From contig DYOS01000009.1 in assembly GCA_020720405.1 (NCBI GenBank), positions 1-45,609 of the forward strand: DNA of 45,609 nt. The letters are read 5' to 3'. Source of the DNA: Caldithrix sp. Its GTDB lineage: Bacteria; Calditrichota; Calditrichia; Calditrichales; Calditrichaceae. The notes under the pieces were generated by a model. The model did not search any database. It was not told where the DNA came from and saw only the letters and a program-made list of their open reading frames with translations. The translations under genes and the position numbers were made by a program. Shown piece by piece: positions 26,103 to 36,145 of the stretch; position 1 is the first letter of the stretch, and the number at the start of each line of letters is the position of its first letter.

Positions 26103-27188
26103 ATGAAGATTATAAATGTGGTTGGTGCCCGACCGAATTTTATGAAAGTAGCACCCATCCAGCGGGTGATGGAGCATCGTCACCTTGATGTGAAGCTGGT
26201 TCATACCGGGCAGCATTATGATGAACGTATGTCAAAATTATTTTTTATTGACCTGCAGATGCCCCAACCGGATGTTTATCTTAATGTTGGTTCGGGCAGC
26301 CATGCTGTTCAGACGGCCAAAGTTATGGTTGAATTTGAAAAAGTACTGGAAGCTGAGCAGCCTGACCTGGTGTTGGTCGTCGGCGATGTAAATTCAACGA
26401 TTGCCTGTAGTCTGGTTGCCTCAAAAATGAGCATTAAAGTTGCCCATGTCGAAGCCGGGTTACGCTCATTTGACCGCGAAATGCCGGAAGAAATAAACCG
26501 TATCCTGACCGATTCCATTTCCGATTACCTTTTTGTAACCGAACAAAGCGGTATCGATAATTTGAAAAAGGAAGGCATCTCTCCGGACAAAATTTTCTTT
26601 GTCGGCCATGTGATGATTGACTCTCTGGTCTATTTTTTGGAAAAAGCGAAAGAATCAGATATTCTGCAGAAAAATGGTCTTCAACCGCATGAATATGCTC
26701 TTATTACTTTACACCGCCCTTCAAATGTGGATGTCAAAGAAAATTTTGAAAAAATACTATCGGCCTTTGAGCAAATTGAATCCGATCTGCCGATTGTGTT
26801 TCCGATCCATCCGCGCAGCAGGAAGATGATTGAACAGTTCGGACTCAGCTCCCGGGTTGAAAAAATGAAAAATCTGAGGTTGATGGAACCGCAAGGTTAT
26901 CTGGATTTTATGAATATGATGCAGCAGGCCCGCCTGGTCATGACCGATTCCGGCGGCATTCAGGAAGAAACAACCTATTTGCAGATTCCCTGTTTGACCA
27001 TCCGGGAAAACACGGAACGTCCGGTAACTGTTGAACAGGGTACCAATATCCTGGTTGGAACCGACACAAACAGGATTGTTTCCGAAGCCAGGAAAATTCT
27101 GGCCGGAAATGGCCGTAAAGGCCGGATACCGGATTTATGGGATGGAAAAGCCGCTGAAAGAATTGTTGATATTTTAACAAGGGCATAA
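26103..27188 (+). CDS. wecB: UDP-N-acetylglucosamine 2-epimerase (non-hydrolysing)
   Basis: A 361-residue enzyme converting UDP-GlcNAc to UDP-ManNAc. Typical segments are VVGARPNFMKVAPI, HTGQHYDERMS, GDVNST, HVEAGLRSFDREMPEE, TLHRPSNVD and TDSGGIQEE. The ATG at 26103 gives the family start; a longer frame reaches back into rnc and is not needed. It follows rnc by 16 bp and opens the polysaccharide locus. It is the only sugar-nucleotide gene in the locus, so ManNAc or a derivative is a likely component. Confidence 0.96.
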   Translation: MKIINVVGARPNFMKVAPIQRVMEHRHLDVKLVHTGQHYDERMSKLFFIDLQMPQPDVYLNVGSGSHAVQTAKVMVEFEKVLEAEQPDLVLVVGDVNSTIACSLVASKMSIKVAHVEAGLRSFDREMPEEINRILTDSISDYLFVTEQSGIDNLKKEGISPDKIFFVGHVMIDSLVYFLEKAKESDILQKNGLQPHEYALITLHRPSNVDVKENFEKILSAFEQIESDLPIVFPIHPRSRKMIEQFGLSSRVEKMKNLRLMEPQGYLDFMNMMQQARLVMTDSGGIQEETTYLQIPCLTIRENTERPVTVEQGTNILVGTDTNRIVSEARKILAGNGRKGRIPDLWDGKAAERIVDILTRA

Positions 27189-27190
27189 CC

Positions 27191-28462
27191 GTGAAACTGT
27201 TTCTGTACTTAACAGGATTAATTTTCCTGACCTATTTTCAGGCGATCAGCCAGGAACTGAAAACCCAGGAATCAAATCAAAATCTTTTTGACCGGCAGAA
27301 TTCAAAATATGAAACATCAATGGAGCGGTTTTATCAGAGCCGTTCTGTAATCCGGACAATTTCGCCCCAGGTTTTGGAAGGTGTTCTGGATAAAGAAAAT
27401 TATCTGTTGGGACCGGGTGATCTTTTTCTAATCAGTGTGCTTGGTGAAATAGAATTTACTTATAGCGCCGAAGTGCTTCCCGATGGCAGTGTGGTTATTC
27501 CAACGGTTGGTACCGTGAGCGTGGATGGAAAAAAACTCGGTGCAGCAGAGGAAGAAATTGTTACGGCCATCAAAAAGATGTACAACCGTGGCGAAATTAA
27601 GGTCGCCCTGATTGGTTTGCGAAAGTTTCGGATCTACCTGACCGGTGAGGTAAGAAACCCCGGTACCTATTTTGCCCAGGGTTCGGACCGCTTGTCCGAT
27701 ATTATTGAAATTTCTGCCGGCCAGAATCAGACCACCAGGGAAGGGCTGATTGTAAGTTCAAGTGGTTTGAATGACTGGGCTGATAACACCCGCATCCAGG
27801 TTCGGCACCACGATGGCTGGAGCGATGAGTATGATCTTTCCCGGTTTTATAAGGATGGCGACATCAGTCAGAATCCGTTCCTGATGAGCGGGGATATGAT
27901 TATTGTGCCATCGATAAATCTTGACAATGATTTCGTGATTTTAGAAGGGAATATTGGTCTGCAGGGTTTATACCCGTTACGGAAGAATGAAAGTATCATC
28001 GGTTTTTTACAACGGGTGTCGGCGCTCAAACAATCGTCAAATCTTGAAAAAATAATGGTCATGCGGGATAATAAATCGACTCAGATCAATTTTTATGATG
28101 AGGTTGATGAACAAAATGTTTTTTTGCTCCAAAATCGCGACCGAATCATTATTCCGACCAATTACGACCGGGTGTATGTGCGGGGTGAGGTAGCCAGCCC
28201 GGGTTCGTATGGTTATATCGCCAACTATAAAGCCTCAGATTATATCGGCATAGCCGGTGCACTTGAAACTGCCGGGAAGAGCGGGAAAATCAAAACCATC
28301 CGCCAGACTACAGGTGAGATTCTGGAAGGCGGTGATATAATAGTGTACAAAGGTGATACTATTATCCTGAATAAACGACCACGTGAGGTGACCAAAGAGT
28401 ATATGCAGATATTAGCTCCCATCATCTCAATAGTTATAGCAACACTTGCTTTAATAAAATAA
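27191..28462 (+). CDS. Polysaccharide export protein (Wza-like, SLBB domains)
   Basis: A 423-residue periplasmic/outer-membrane exporter. A signal peptide (about 1-20) precedes a Poly_export domain (about 72-150; LLGPGDLFLISV, VLPDGSVVIPTVG) and three SLBB-like segments (about 150-200, 255-300, 325-375). It ends in a hydrophobic helix (about 403-423). No lipobox cysteine follows the signal peptide, unlike E. coli Wza. The start is GTG at 27191, 2 bp after the wecB stop. Together with the Wzz-like protein next door it probably forms the export channel. Confidence 0.9.
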   Translation: MKLFLYLTGLIFLTYFQAISQELKTQESNQNLFDRQNSKYETSMERFYQSRSVIRTISPQVLEGVLDKENYLLGPGDLFLISVLGEIEFTYSAEVLPDGSVVIPTVGTVSVDGKKLGAAEEEIVTAIKKMYNRGEIKVALIGLRKFRIYLTGEVRNPGTYFAQGSDRLSDIIEISAGQNQTTREGLIVSSSGLNDWADNTRIQVRHHDGWSDEYDLSRFYKDGDISQNPFLMSGDMIIVPSINLDNDFVILEGNIGLQGLYPLRKNESIIGFLQRVSALKQSSNLEKIMVMRDNKSTQINFYDEVDEQNVFLLQNRDRIIIPTNYDRVYVRGEVASPGSYGYIANYKASDYIGIAGALETAGKSGKIKTIRQTTGEILEGGDIIVYKGDTIILNKRPREVTKEYMQILAPIISIVIATLALIK

Positions 28463-28478
28463 TAAAGGATATTCCGTA

Positions 28479-29603
28479 ATGGTAGATCAGATGCCACCTT
28501 TTCTAAATTTGATTAAATTGTTTTGGCAGAACCGTAAATTTTTATTTCTATTCAATATTACCATTATATTTTCATCAATCATTGTTTCTTTACTATTGCC
28601 TAAATGGTATAAAGCTGATGTTAGGATATTAATACACGAGGAGAATAAAACCGACTATGCAATTTCAAGTATGTTACAAGGATTGCCGATCAGTTTGGGA
28701 GCTACAAAGAATGATGTAATCATTGATAGAAATAAAGCAATATTAAACAGTAAGGATTTTTTAGATAAAGTGATTGATCAATTCCAATTAGAAAACAATT
28801 ACAAAGTTAAGTACAGAGAACAAATCTACCCGGCATTGCGACAAGATTTGTTTTTAATAGATAATAAAGATGGTACATTTTCCGTAATTGGCTATTATAA
28901 AAATGATGCCAAACTAGCTGCTGAACTTGTAGAATTTGTCACTGGGCGGCTCACTGAAAAAAATATTCAAATTAGTCAATCAAGTGCCAGAGCGTATAGG
29001 AATTTTATGGAAGAAACTTATAAGAGAGTTTCATCTGAGTTGGAATCTGTCGAGAATCAATTAGTTAGTTTCCAAAAGGAAAACGATGTGATTCAAGTGG
29101 ATGAGCAAGCGAAAGAAAGCATAAAAATGATAGCCAATCTTGAAGTCAAAAAGATTGAGTTAGAATTACAACTTAATTTTCTACAACAAAATTATGAAGA
29201 TAACCACCCAAATATAACTGCCATCCAAACTCAGATATCCCTGCTTCAAAATAAAATTGAAGATTTAAAACGAAACAAGAATTATTCAAATATTGCTCTA
29301 AACACTTTTCCTGATAATTACATGAGTTATATGCGTCACTACCGTGAAGTATTCATCCATGAAAAGATACTCGAAATTATTGTACCCCAATTAGAAAAAG
29401 CAAAAATTGATGAGGCAAAAAATGTTACAAATTTAATCATCATTGATCCTGTAAAAGTACCGCAATTAAAGGCTAAGCCTAAAAGAACTGCAATTGTGGT
29501 ATTGAGTACATTTTTTAGCTTAGTTATATCTCTTATTATTATTTATCTAAATAAAAGCTATAAGAGTAATAAAGAAAACATTAGTTTAATTTTCAAACAA
29601 TAA
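28479..29603 (+). CDS. Wzz-type polysaccharide co-polymerase / chain-length regulator
   Basis: A 374-residue inner-membrane protein with one membrane helix near the N-terminus (about 18-40), a long periplasmic coiled-coil part (about 150-270) and a second helix near the C-terminus (about 337-358) after a Pro-rich PKVPQLKAKPKRT segment. It has no cytoplasmic BY-kinase domain, so it is the Wzz/PCP-1 form. Codon and base use are clearly more AT-rich than in wecB and the wza-like gene. Its stop abuts the ATG of the next gene with no gap. Confidence 0.88.
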   Translation: MVDQMPPFLNLIKLFWQNRKFLFLFNITIIFSSIIVSLLLPKWYKADVRILIHEENKTDYAISSMLQGLPISLGATKNDVIIDRNKAILNSKDFLDKVIDQFQLENNYKVKYREQIYPALRQDLFLIDNKDGTFSVIGYYKNDAKLAAELVEFVTGRLTEKNIQISQSSARAYRNFMEETYKRVSSELESVENQLVSFQKENDVIQVDEQAKESIKMIANLEVKKIELELQLNFLQQNYEDNHPNITAIQTQISLLQNKIEDLKRNKNYSNIALNTFPDNYMSYMRHYREVFIHEKILEIIVPQLEKAKIDEAKNVTNLIIIDPVKVPQLKAKPKRTAIVVLSTFFSLVISLIIIYLNKSYKSNKENISLIFKQ

Positions 29604-30872
29604 ATGTATAACTTTACTATTCGTAATCTTCCATTAGTAACGTTTACTGCGATATGGATTATCGTTTTTGGATTATTTTTTGTTAATCCGTATAATTTTG
29701 AAAACCTGAGCAAGGATGGATTAGTCGTAATTATAACTGGTTTAATATCTGTATTATTAGGCTTCATCCTTTCTGCCTTATATTTGAAAGTCGGACTAAA
29801 CAGACTTAATTCAGACCAGAGTGTTTCTGCAGTCCGATTCAATTATAAAAATTTATGGCATCTTCATCTTATCACTATAATATTGTCTTTTATTGGATTT
29901 GTTTTTTTAACACTCCATTATAGCAGTGAGTCGAATGGCTTGGTGGAATTTCTGCAGAATCCAATTGCAGCCAGATACAAAGTGGTTCAGCTTTCAACTG
30001 CTGTGAAAACAGACTGGAGTTTTTTTTTATCAATCAGCAGTTACTTTCTGGATTTCAACTACATTGCATCAATACTTGGCGGAATTTTATTTCATTATAA
30101 TTCAAATCGAATCTTTACGTATGCCTCAATTTTCCTTGGAATACTAACTAGTATTATCACTTTTCAGCGATATTTTATTATTCATGTATTCATGCTTTGG
30201 TTCTTTTCATTAATAATTACTGGCTACATGATATCTGGTATTGATAAAAAAGTTCTGAGGCGGGGCTTTGTGAAAGCAGTTATTTTCCTGAGTCTCATAT
30301 TAGTTATTTTTTTTTCTATCATATTTGGACTTAGGCAGTCTTCAGATGAAGGTGATTTGAATACCAATAAAATTGCCGAATTGATTATCGAGAGTAACTA
30401 TACTTACCTCGCCGGAAATATTATTGCTTTCGATAAATATTACATTTCAAATGAGATATCCCCGTACAATGGTTTCTCTACTTTTAGGGATTTATTCAAA
30501 TGGTTGATTCGTGCAGGACTTTGGGATGAAAATAATTTTATAAATGTTAAACAGGAATTTGTAAGTGTTGGACAAAGTGAACTAAATACTTATACATTTC
30601 TTCGAAATTTCTATGAGGACTTTGGTGTTTTTGGGATTGCTATACTTAGTTTTTTCTGGGCCTTCTTTGGGCAAATAATATTTAACAGCACTCTAAAAAA
30701 GTTTTCTTTAGTAAAACTATTCCTATCGACACATTTATTATTCTCATTCTTTATGTCTTTTTATGGTTTTGCACTTCAAAATATGAATTTAATTGGGATT
30801 GTCTTTATCTTCATTTTGCTTCTGGAATTATTTATATATTCTGCAAATGAATTGTACACCATCGAAATTTAA
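29604..30872 (+). CDS. Probable O-antigen/polysaccharide polymerase (Wzy-like)
   Basis: A 422-residue integral membrane protein with about ten to twelve predicted hydrophobic helices and a large hydrophilic loop (about 265-335), the layout of Wzy-type polymerases. Sequence conservation in this class is low, so the call rests on topology and on its position between Wzz-like and Wzx-like genes. It is AT-rich like its upstream neighbour. The start ATG directly follows the wzz stop. Confidence 0.75.
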   Translation: MYNFTIRNLPLVTFTAIWIIVFGLFFVNPYNFENLSKDGLVVIITGLISVLLGFILSALYLKVGLNRLNSDQSVSAVRFNYKNLWHLHLITIILSFIGFVFLTLHYSSESNGLVEFLQNPIAARYKVVQLSTAVKTDWSFFLSISSYFLDFNYIASILGGILFHYNSNRIFTYASIFLGILTSIITFQRYFIIHVFMLWFFSLIITGYMISGIDKKVLRRGFVKAVIFLSLILVIFFSIIFGLRQSSDEGDLNTNKIAELIIESNYTYLAGNIIAFDKYYISNEISPYNGFSTFRDLFKWLIRAGLWDENNFINVKQEFVSVGQSELNTYTFLRNFYEDFGVFGIAILSFFWAFFGQIIFNSTLKKFSLVKLFLSTHLLFSFFMSFYGFALQNMNLIGIVFIFILLLELFIYSANELYTIEI

Positions 30873-30943
30873 TTTATGGATTTCTCTATTAAGAAATATA
30901 AAACCAGAGCACTTATTTATAAATTTAATATGCTGATCCGTCT

Positions 30944-32356
30944 ATGAATAAGCCAAAGACTGTATTCCTGTTGATGATAAGTGACTCCCTGGTCAGCCTT
31001 CTGGGATTGATCCGGTCAAAAATGATTGCCATCATCTACGGGGTTACACATGTTGGAATTCTTGGTCAGATAATTACATTTTATAATTTTGAAAATACTT
31101 TTGTAACGTTTGGGACTAAAATTGCCATTATAAATTTTACCGGGAGTGAACCTGAAAAAAAAGCCCGGATTTTTGGCTTTTCATTTACTTTTCTGGTATT
31201 GATAAATTTTTTCTATCTTATCGTTAGTCTATTATTATCAAAGCAAATTGCCTTATGGTTGTTTAATGACCCGGATCTGAAATATTTGGTTGTCTTTGTA
31301 ATTTTGTTAGCACCGCTTCAATCTCTGAGTTTTCTACTCGAATCGATGATGCAGGCAGAAAATCGCCTGGCATCATTAACACCGATTAAAATTGGTGCCG
31401 TTTTTACTGCTCTGGTTTTGCTGGTTCCAATGATTCATTATTATGGACTGATCGGGGTTATTGCCGACCTTGGGATTTGGTTTTTGACGAGTATTATTTT
31501 ACTGATCGGTTCTAATTTTCGTTATCTGCGCTTTAGTCTGAAAATTCCAATGGAAGATAGAGAGCTAGTTTATTCCATTGTCAAAATTTCCAGTCTGAAT
31601 ACAGTCAGATATATCGTAGGAGCACTTGCATTATTAGTCGTCCGGATTTTTATAGTACATTTTTTGAGTATGGAAGAGGCTGGACATTTCCAGGCAGTCT
31701 GGAGCCTGACCAACTACCTGAATATTGGCATTACTGCCTTTGGTTTTTACCTGCTGCCCAGGCTGAGTAATTTGACATCACATGAAAATACCGGAGAGGT
31801 TGTTCAGACTGAATTTATAAACTATATCGCCGCTTTTCTCCCTATGCTTCTGCTCTTGTTCATATTGCCTGAAATTCTGTTACAACTTTTATTCAGTTCC
31901 AGTTTTGTTCAGCTCAAGGGTATTCTATACTGGATGACCATGGCTAAATTCTTTGAAGCCATAATATTTTTCATAATTATCGTTTTCGAATCCCGCCAAA
32001 AAACGAATTTGTATTTGAGAGTCGAGCTGATAAAATCTGTGTTATACATTGGTTTGTCCTATCTGATGATCAGGCATTTTGGTTTGAATGGTATTATTGC
32101 CTCTGCTGTTTTGATAAATTTGATTTTGTCCCTGTATCTCATTTATCTGGTCAAATCCGAGTCATTATTTTCCAAAACCAGTACTATAATCAAAAATTTA
32201 ATTATTGTAATATTATTAAGTATCCTCTTTTATTATTTGGATCAACCGTGGATAAGTTTACCGATAGCTGCCGGAGCCCTGCACCTGCTGATTGGTTTTG
32301 GAAGATACAAATCGATCTTTCTAAATCTCCTCCAGCCTGGAACCACAACTATGTAA
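30944..32356 (+). CDS. Polysaccharide flippase (Wzx-like, MOP superfamily)
   Basis: A 470-residue membrane protein with about 12-14 hydrophobic segments. The N-terminal SLLGLIRSKMIAIIYG resembles the conserved start of PST/Wzx flippases. It would move lipid-linked repeat units to the periplasmic face for the Wzy-like polymerase. Gaps of 71 bp before and 91 bp after show no further gene. Confidence 0.86.
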   Translation: MNKPKTVFLLMISDSLVSLLGLIRSKMIAIIYGVTHVGILGQIITFYNFENTFVTFGTKIAIINFTGSEPEKKARIFGFSFTFLVLINFFYLIVSLLLSKQIALWLFNDPDLKYLVVFVILLAPLQSLSFLLESMMQAENRLASLTPIKIGAVFTALVLLVPMIHYYGLIGVIADLGIWFLTSIILLIGSNFRYLRFSLKIPMEDRELVYSIVKISSLNTVRYIVGALALLVVRIFIVHFLSMEEAGHFQAVWSLTNYLNIGITAFGFYLLPRLSNLTSHENTGEVVQTEFINYIAAFLPMLLLLFILPEILLQLLFSSSFVQLKGILYWMTMAKFFEAIIFFIIIVFESRQKTNLYLRVELIKSVLYIGLSYLMIRHFGLNGIIASAVLINLILSLYLIYLVKSESLFSKTSTIIKNLIIVILLSILFYYLDQPWISLPIAAGALHLLIGFGRYKSIFLNLLQPGTTTM

Positions 32357-32447
32357 ATAGTTTAGCCGGCAGTATGAAAGAAATATTTAAGGATAGATGA
32401 GATGGATTTTATAAATTGTATAGAAGAATATTTACAGATTGAATAAC

Positions 32448-33635
32448 ATGAAAACGGGTAAAATATTAATTCTCACAGACGAATTTCCACCGGTTACAGG
32501 TGGGGCTGGAACATACTCATACGAGCTTGCTATTGGTATAGCCGGTTCTGGTAAATCTGTAACTGTCATAACCCGCTCAACGGGAACTGCTGCGAGCATA
32601 AAGGCAATCGATCTTGAATTAAAAATAAGATTCGCTGTGGAAGTCTTAAGATATTCAACTTTTTGGAAATTTTTCTTTGTTCAATTCCCCTGGCAGATAA
32701 AATCATTACTTCAAGATAAATCATTCCTGGATTATGATTTAATAATTGCGGCTGACTCGCGGATGGTCCGCTATCTGACACTTTTAAACGATGAGAAAGT
32801 TCTTGCAAAATCTCTGCTCATCTTCCATGGGGGTGAAGTCAAAACTTTTATAATCAAACCAAATCTTCAGGTTAGATTAAGTGGGATTTCCGGGCGATTC
32901 GCATCAGTATTACAAAAAAGCATAGGCTCCGTTTGTGTTAGCAGGGCTCTTCGCAATCAGTTTATCGGGCAACTGCCCGATTTGGAAAATAAATTTCATG
33001 TTGTAGCTCATGGCATTGATGTTGATAGTTTTAAGCCACTTACTTTTGATGAGAAAATATCAACCCGGGAAAACTATGGCTATCGGCAGAATGAGAAAAT
33101 AATAATCAGTGTATCCCGCTTAGTTCAGGGGAAAGGGCAAGATAAAATAATTTCTATTTTTGATGATCTGGCAAAAAAAATATCAGGGTTGAAATTATTG
33201 ATTGCCGGTGATGGACCTATGCTCGCAGAACTTCAGGCTCAAGCATCAAAACTGGTCTCAAAAAATGCTGTTCGGTTTTTAGGTAAAGTACCTCGCAATG
33301 AACTTAATAAATACCTTGGGATAGCGGATGTCTTCGTTCTTTTAAGTACTCTTGATGAGGGATTTGGAATTGTTTTTCTTGAAGCAAATGCTTGTGGTTT
33401 ACCTGTGATCGGCTGGGCTTCCGGCGGTGTGGTTGATGCAATCCATAATTATAAAAATGGCTTCATCTTACCAAATGGTGATTTGATTGGGGTTAGGGAT
33501 CGATTGATTGAACTGTTGAATGACGATGATCAACGGGAAATTTTATCCGATTCGGCAAGGGAATACGCTGTCGCAAACCATTCAAATCTCCGTATGGCCC
33601 GGGACACACTCCGACTGGTCGGAATTTCAGGCTAA
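32448..33635 (+). CDS. Glycosyltransferase family 4
   Basis: A 395-residue GT-B fold glycosyltransferase. The N-terminal glycine-rich acceptor loop is PPVTGGAGTYSYEL; the C-terminal domain has SRLVQGKGQD, AGDGP and the E-x7-E donor motif EGFGIVFLE followed by ASGGVVDAI. I chose the ATG at 32448 over a TTG three codons earlier. The donor sugar cannot be predicted. After it comes a 222-bp gap, the largest inside this locus. Confidence 0.9.
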   Translation: MKTGKILILTDEFPPVTGGAGTYSYELAIGIAGSGKSVTVITRSTGTAASIKAIDLELKIRFAVEVLRYSTFWKFFFVQFPWQIKSLLQDKSFLDYDLIIAADSRMVRYLTLLNDEKVLAKSLLIFHGGEVKTFIIKPNLQVRLSGISGRFASVLQKSIGSVCVSRALRNQFIGQLPDLENKFHVVAHGIDVDSFKPLTFDEKISTRENYGYRQNEKIIISVSRLVQGKGQDKIISIFDDLAKKISGLKLLIAGDGPMLAELQAQASKLVSKNAVRFLGKVPRNELNKYLGIADVFVLLSTLDEGFGIVFLEANACGLPVIGWASGGVVDAIHNYKNGFILPNGDLIGVRDRLIELLNDDDQREILSDSAREYAVANHSNLRMARDTLRLVGISG

Positions 33636-33857
33636 GTAAATCTTTTATTTCCAGTCATTTAATATAATGTCAATTCAAACTATTCAATCTCTTCTCATGT
33701 TTTGGTTATTTATTCCAACCCGATCATAATTCCCACTGCCAAGGAGTATAGCCAATCATTAATCTATGCGGTTCAGCCTTCGATTAAAGTTTGGGAAATA
33801 TCCGCCTCGTTTTTAATTTAGAATGTGGACAGTTATTAATCCGGATACTTTTTCTTT

Positions 33858-34970
33858 ATGCCAGATAAGTTGAAATACAAAATTCTCTACCTGATCACTT
33901 CCTGGGAGATTGGCGGTGCCGAAACTGCACTCTTAAAATTTATAAAACGTTTAATAGAAACTGGTTTCTCTTCAGAAAATATTATGGTTATTGCTCTGAG
34001 CCCGAACGGTAGTCTCCGGGAAAAATTTAGGGAACTGAATATCCAAACATTCAGCTTGGGCCTGATGAGCCCATATGAACTTTATAAAGCACTAAAGCTT
34101 AAAACTTATATAAATGATTTTAAGCCTGACATACTCCATACACATTTGCTCAAAGCTGATCTGGTCGGAGCCGTCATTGGCAGAATATGCCAGGTGAAAA
34201 AAATCGTCTCGACCAAGCATAATGGCAACCAGTTACTAAACCGGGCAAAAAAGATTCTTGAAAAAGGGATTGAGAGTTTTATCGATCTGCATATCTCTGT
34301 TTCTGATGCAGTAAAAACCGACATGGTCAAGCGTGGCATTCCGGAGCAGAAAATCAAAACAATTCCTATTTCTACGATTAACCCACTTAATAAAAATCTG
34401 ATTGCCCCAATCTTGAGTGAGAACAAAACATTTACAATCGGAGTATTAAGCCGGCTTCATCCTGTAAAGTCCTTTGAAGATATTGTTCTGATGACTCAAT
34501 ACCTTCTGCAGAGGAAATATTCAGTATCAGTGATTATTGGCGGGGAGTTTAATAATGAATATGGCAGACGCATCAGTCGAATGATCGATGCATTTGGATT
34601 GTTAGATGTGATTACAATGCTCGGTACTATTGATGATCTGACTAGTTTCTTTTCCCGGATTGATGTCCTGGTTTCAGCATCTATCTCCGAAGGCTTCCCG
34701 CAGTCACTTATTGAAGCAATGGTTTACTCTCTGCCAGTTGTGGCCACGGCAGTAGGAGGCGTTCCTGAATTGGTTATCGATGGGCAAACCGGGTTTTTGG
34801 TTCCGCCGCGGTGCCCTGAACTTTTGGCGGATAAAGTAGAATTCTTAATCAAAAATCCTGAAATTAGAACCCGGATGGGAATCGCTGGAGAGATGCGTGT
34901 CCGGGACCATTTTACTCTTGATGCGATGATAGAAAAAACACTGATACTCTATGACAGATTGATGGGTTAA
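33858..34970 (+). CDS. Glycosyltransferase family 4
   Basis: A 370-residue GT-B glycosyltransferase. Visible features are SWEIGGAETALLKF at the N-terminus, HTHLLKADLVG, SRLHPVKS and the donor-site E-x7-E motif EGFPQSLIE followed by ATAVGGVPELV. No Shine-Dalgarno site precedes the ATG. The next glycosyltransferase starts 11 bp after its stop, and the C-terminal motifs of the two are similar (ATAVGGVP), so they may be ancient paralogues. Confidence 0.92.
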   Translation: MPDKLKYKILYLITSWEIGGAETALLKFIKRLIETGFSSENIMVIALSPNGSLREKFRELNIQTFSLGLMSPYELYKALKLKTYINDFKPDILHTHLLKADLVGAVIGRICQVKKIVSTKHNGNQLLNRAKKILEKGIESFIDLHISVSDAVKTDMVKRGIPEQKIKTIPISTINPLNKNLIAPILSENKTFTIGVLSRLHPVKSFEDIVLMTQYLLQRKYSVSVIIGGEFNNEYGRRISRMIDAFGLLDVITMLGTIDDLTSFFSRIDVLVSASISEGFPQSLIEAMVYSLPVVATAVGGVPELVIDGQTGFLVPPRCPELLADKVEFLIKNPEIRTRMGIAGEMRVRDHFTLDAMIEKTLILYDRLMG

Positions 34971-34981
34971 AAGGAAATTTT

Positions 34982-36145
34982 TTGCCAAAAGTATTACTGA
35001 TTCAGTCCCGTTTTGTGATTGGCGGGCCTTCTCAGCAGAACCTGCTTATTGCTGAAGAACTTATAAAAAATGGATTCGAAGTTATTCTGGTTTCCGGGGC
35101 AGGCGATACTAAAGAAAAGCTTGTTATATCAGAAAGTGAACACCCGCATCTTGATTTCAGAATTATCTATGAGATGGGCAGGAATGTCCATTTTTATGAT
35201 GATTTTATCTCACTTTATAAACTGGTACGGTTGATTGCATCTGAAAAGCCGGATATTGTACATACCCATACCGCGAAAGCAGGCGCAATAGGACGGTTGG
35301 CTGCCTGGTTGATGCGGGTTCCGGTCGTCATACATACTTTTCATGGCCATATCTTTCACAGTTACTTCGGCAAATTTGTTTCCAGAATTTTTATTGAACT
35401 TGAGAGAATGTTTGCGTGGTTGTCAGATATAATCATTGTTTTGAGCCCATCACAATATCAGGATATTGTGTTTAATTACAGAATTTCACGTCCGGGGAAG
35501 ACAAGAATTATCAGACTTGGTTTCCGCTTCTCCAAGGATGTTTCACCCGAGCCGGGTCAAATGGTTTGGGAGAAATATAAAATTGACAGACAGCAGGCTA
35601 TAATCATTACGGTTGGTCGTTTTGTTCCTATAAAAAATATAAGACAGGTTATCCGTGTCTCCCGCTGGTTTAAAGATAATTCTGAAATTCCTGTTCATTT
35701 TCTGCTGGTTGGAGATGGTGAATTGCGAAATGAAATTCAGGAGGAAATTTTTAAAAACGGATTGGAAAAATCGGTCACCATTACCGGCTGGGTCAACGAT
35801 CTGGCAAAAATTTATCAGTCAGCTTCCATGCTGCTTTTAACCTCACATAACGAAGGAACACCGGTCACTATCATTGAGGCTGGTTCATGGGCTTTGCCGG
35901 TTGTAGCTACTGCAGTTGGAGGAGTTCCGGATATGATTACAGATGGAGAAAATGGTTTTCTTGTTGCACCGGAGAATGATTCACAAATGATTGAAAAAAT
36001 TAATTTTCTTCTCCGTGATGAAAGGCTCCGGAAAAGAATAGGTATGAACGGAAGAAACCGGGTATTGCGTGAATACGGTATTGAAACTTTGGTTCGAAAC
36101 ATCACTGACTTATATTCGACCCTACTGGAAAAGAAAAGACAATGA
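34982..36145 (+). CDS. Glycosyltransferase family 4
   Basis: A 387-residue GT-B glycosyltransferase. Key segments are FVIGGPSQQNLL, HTHTAKAGAIGRLAA, IHTFHGHIFHSYF, VGRFVPIKN, VGDGELR and the E-x7-E motif EGTPVTIIE with ATAVGGVPDMI. The start is TTG at 34982, supported by AAGGA (34971-34975) at 6-bp spacing. Its stop overlaps the ATG of the Wzi-like gene. Confidence 0.92.
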   Translation: MPKVLLIQSRFVIGGPSQQNLLIAEELIKNGFEVILVSGAGDTKEKLVISESEHPHLDFRIIYEMGRNVHFYDDFISLYKLVRLIASEKPDIVHTHTAKAGAIGRLAAWLMRVPVVIHTFHGHIFHSYFGKFVSRIFIELERMFAWLSDIIIVLSPSQYQDIVFNYRISRPGKTRIIRLGFRFSKDVSPEPGQMVWEKYKIDRQQAIIITVGRFVPIKNIRQVIRVSRWFKDNSEIPVHFLLVGDGELRNEIQEEIFKNGLEKSVTITGWVNDLAKIYQSASMLLLTSHNEGTPVTIIEAGSWALPVVATAVGGVPDMITDGENGFLVAPENDSQMIEKINFLLRDERLRKRIGMNGRNRVLREYGIETLVRNITDLYSTLLEKKRQ

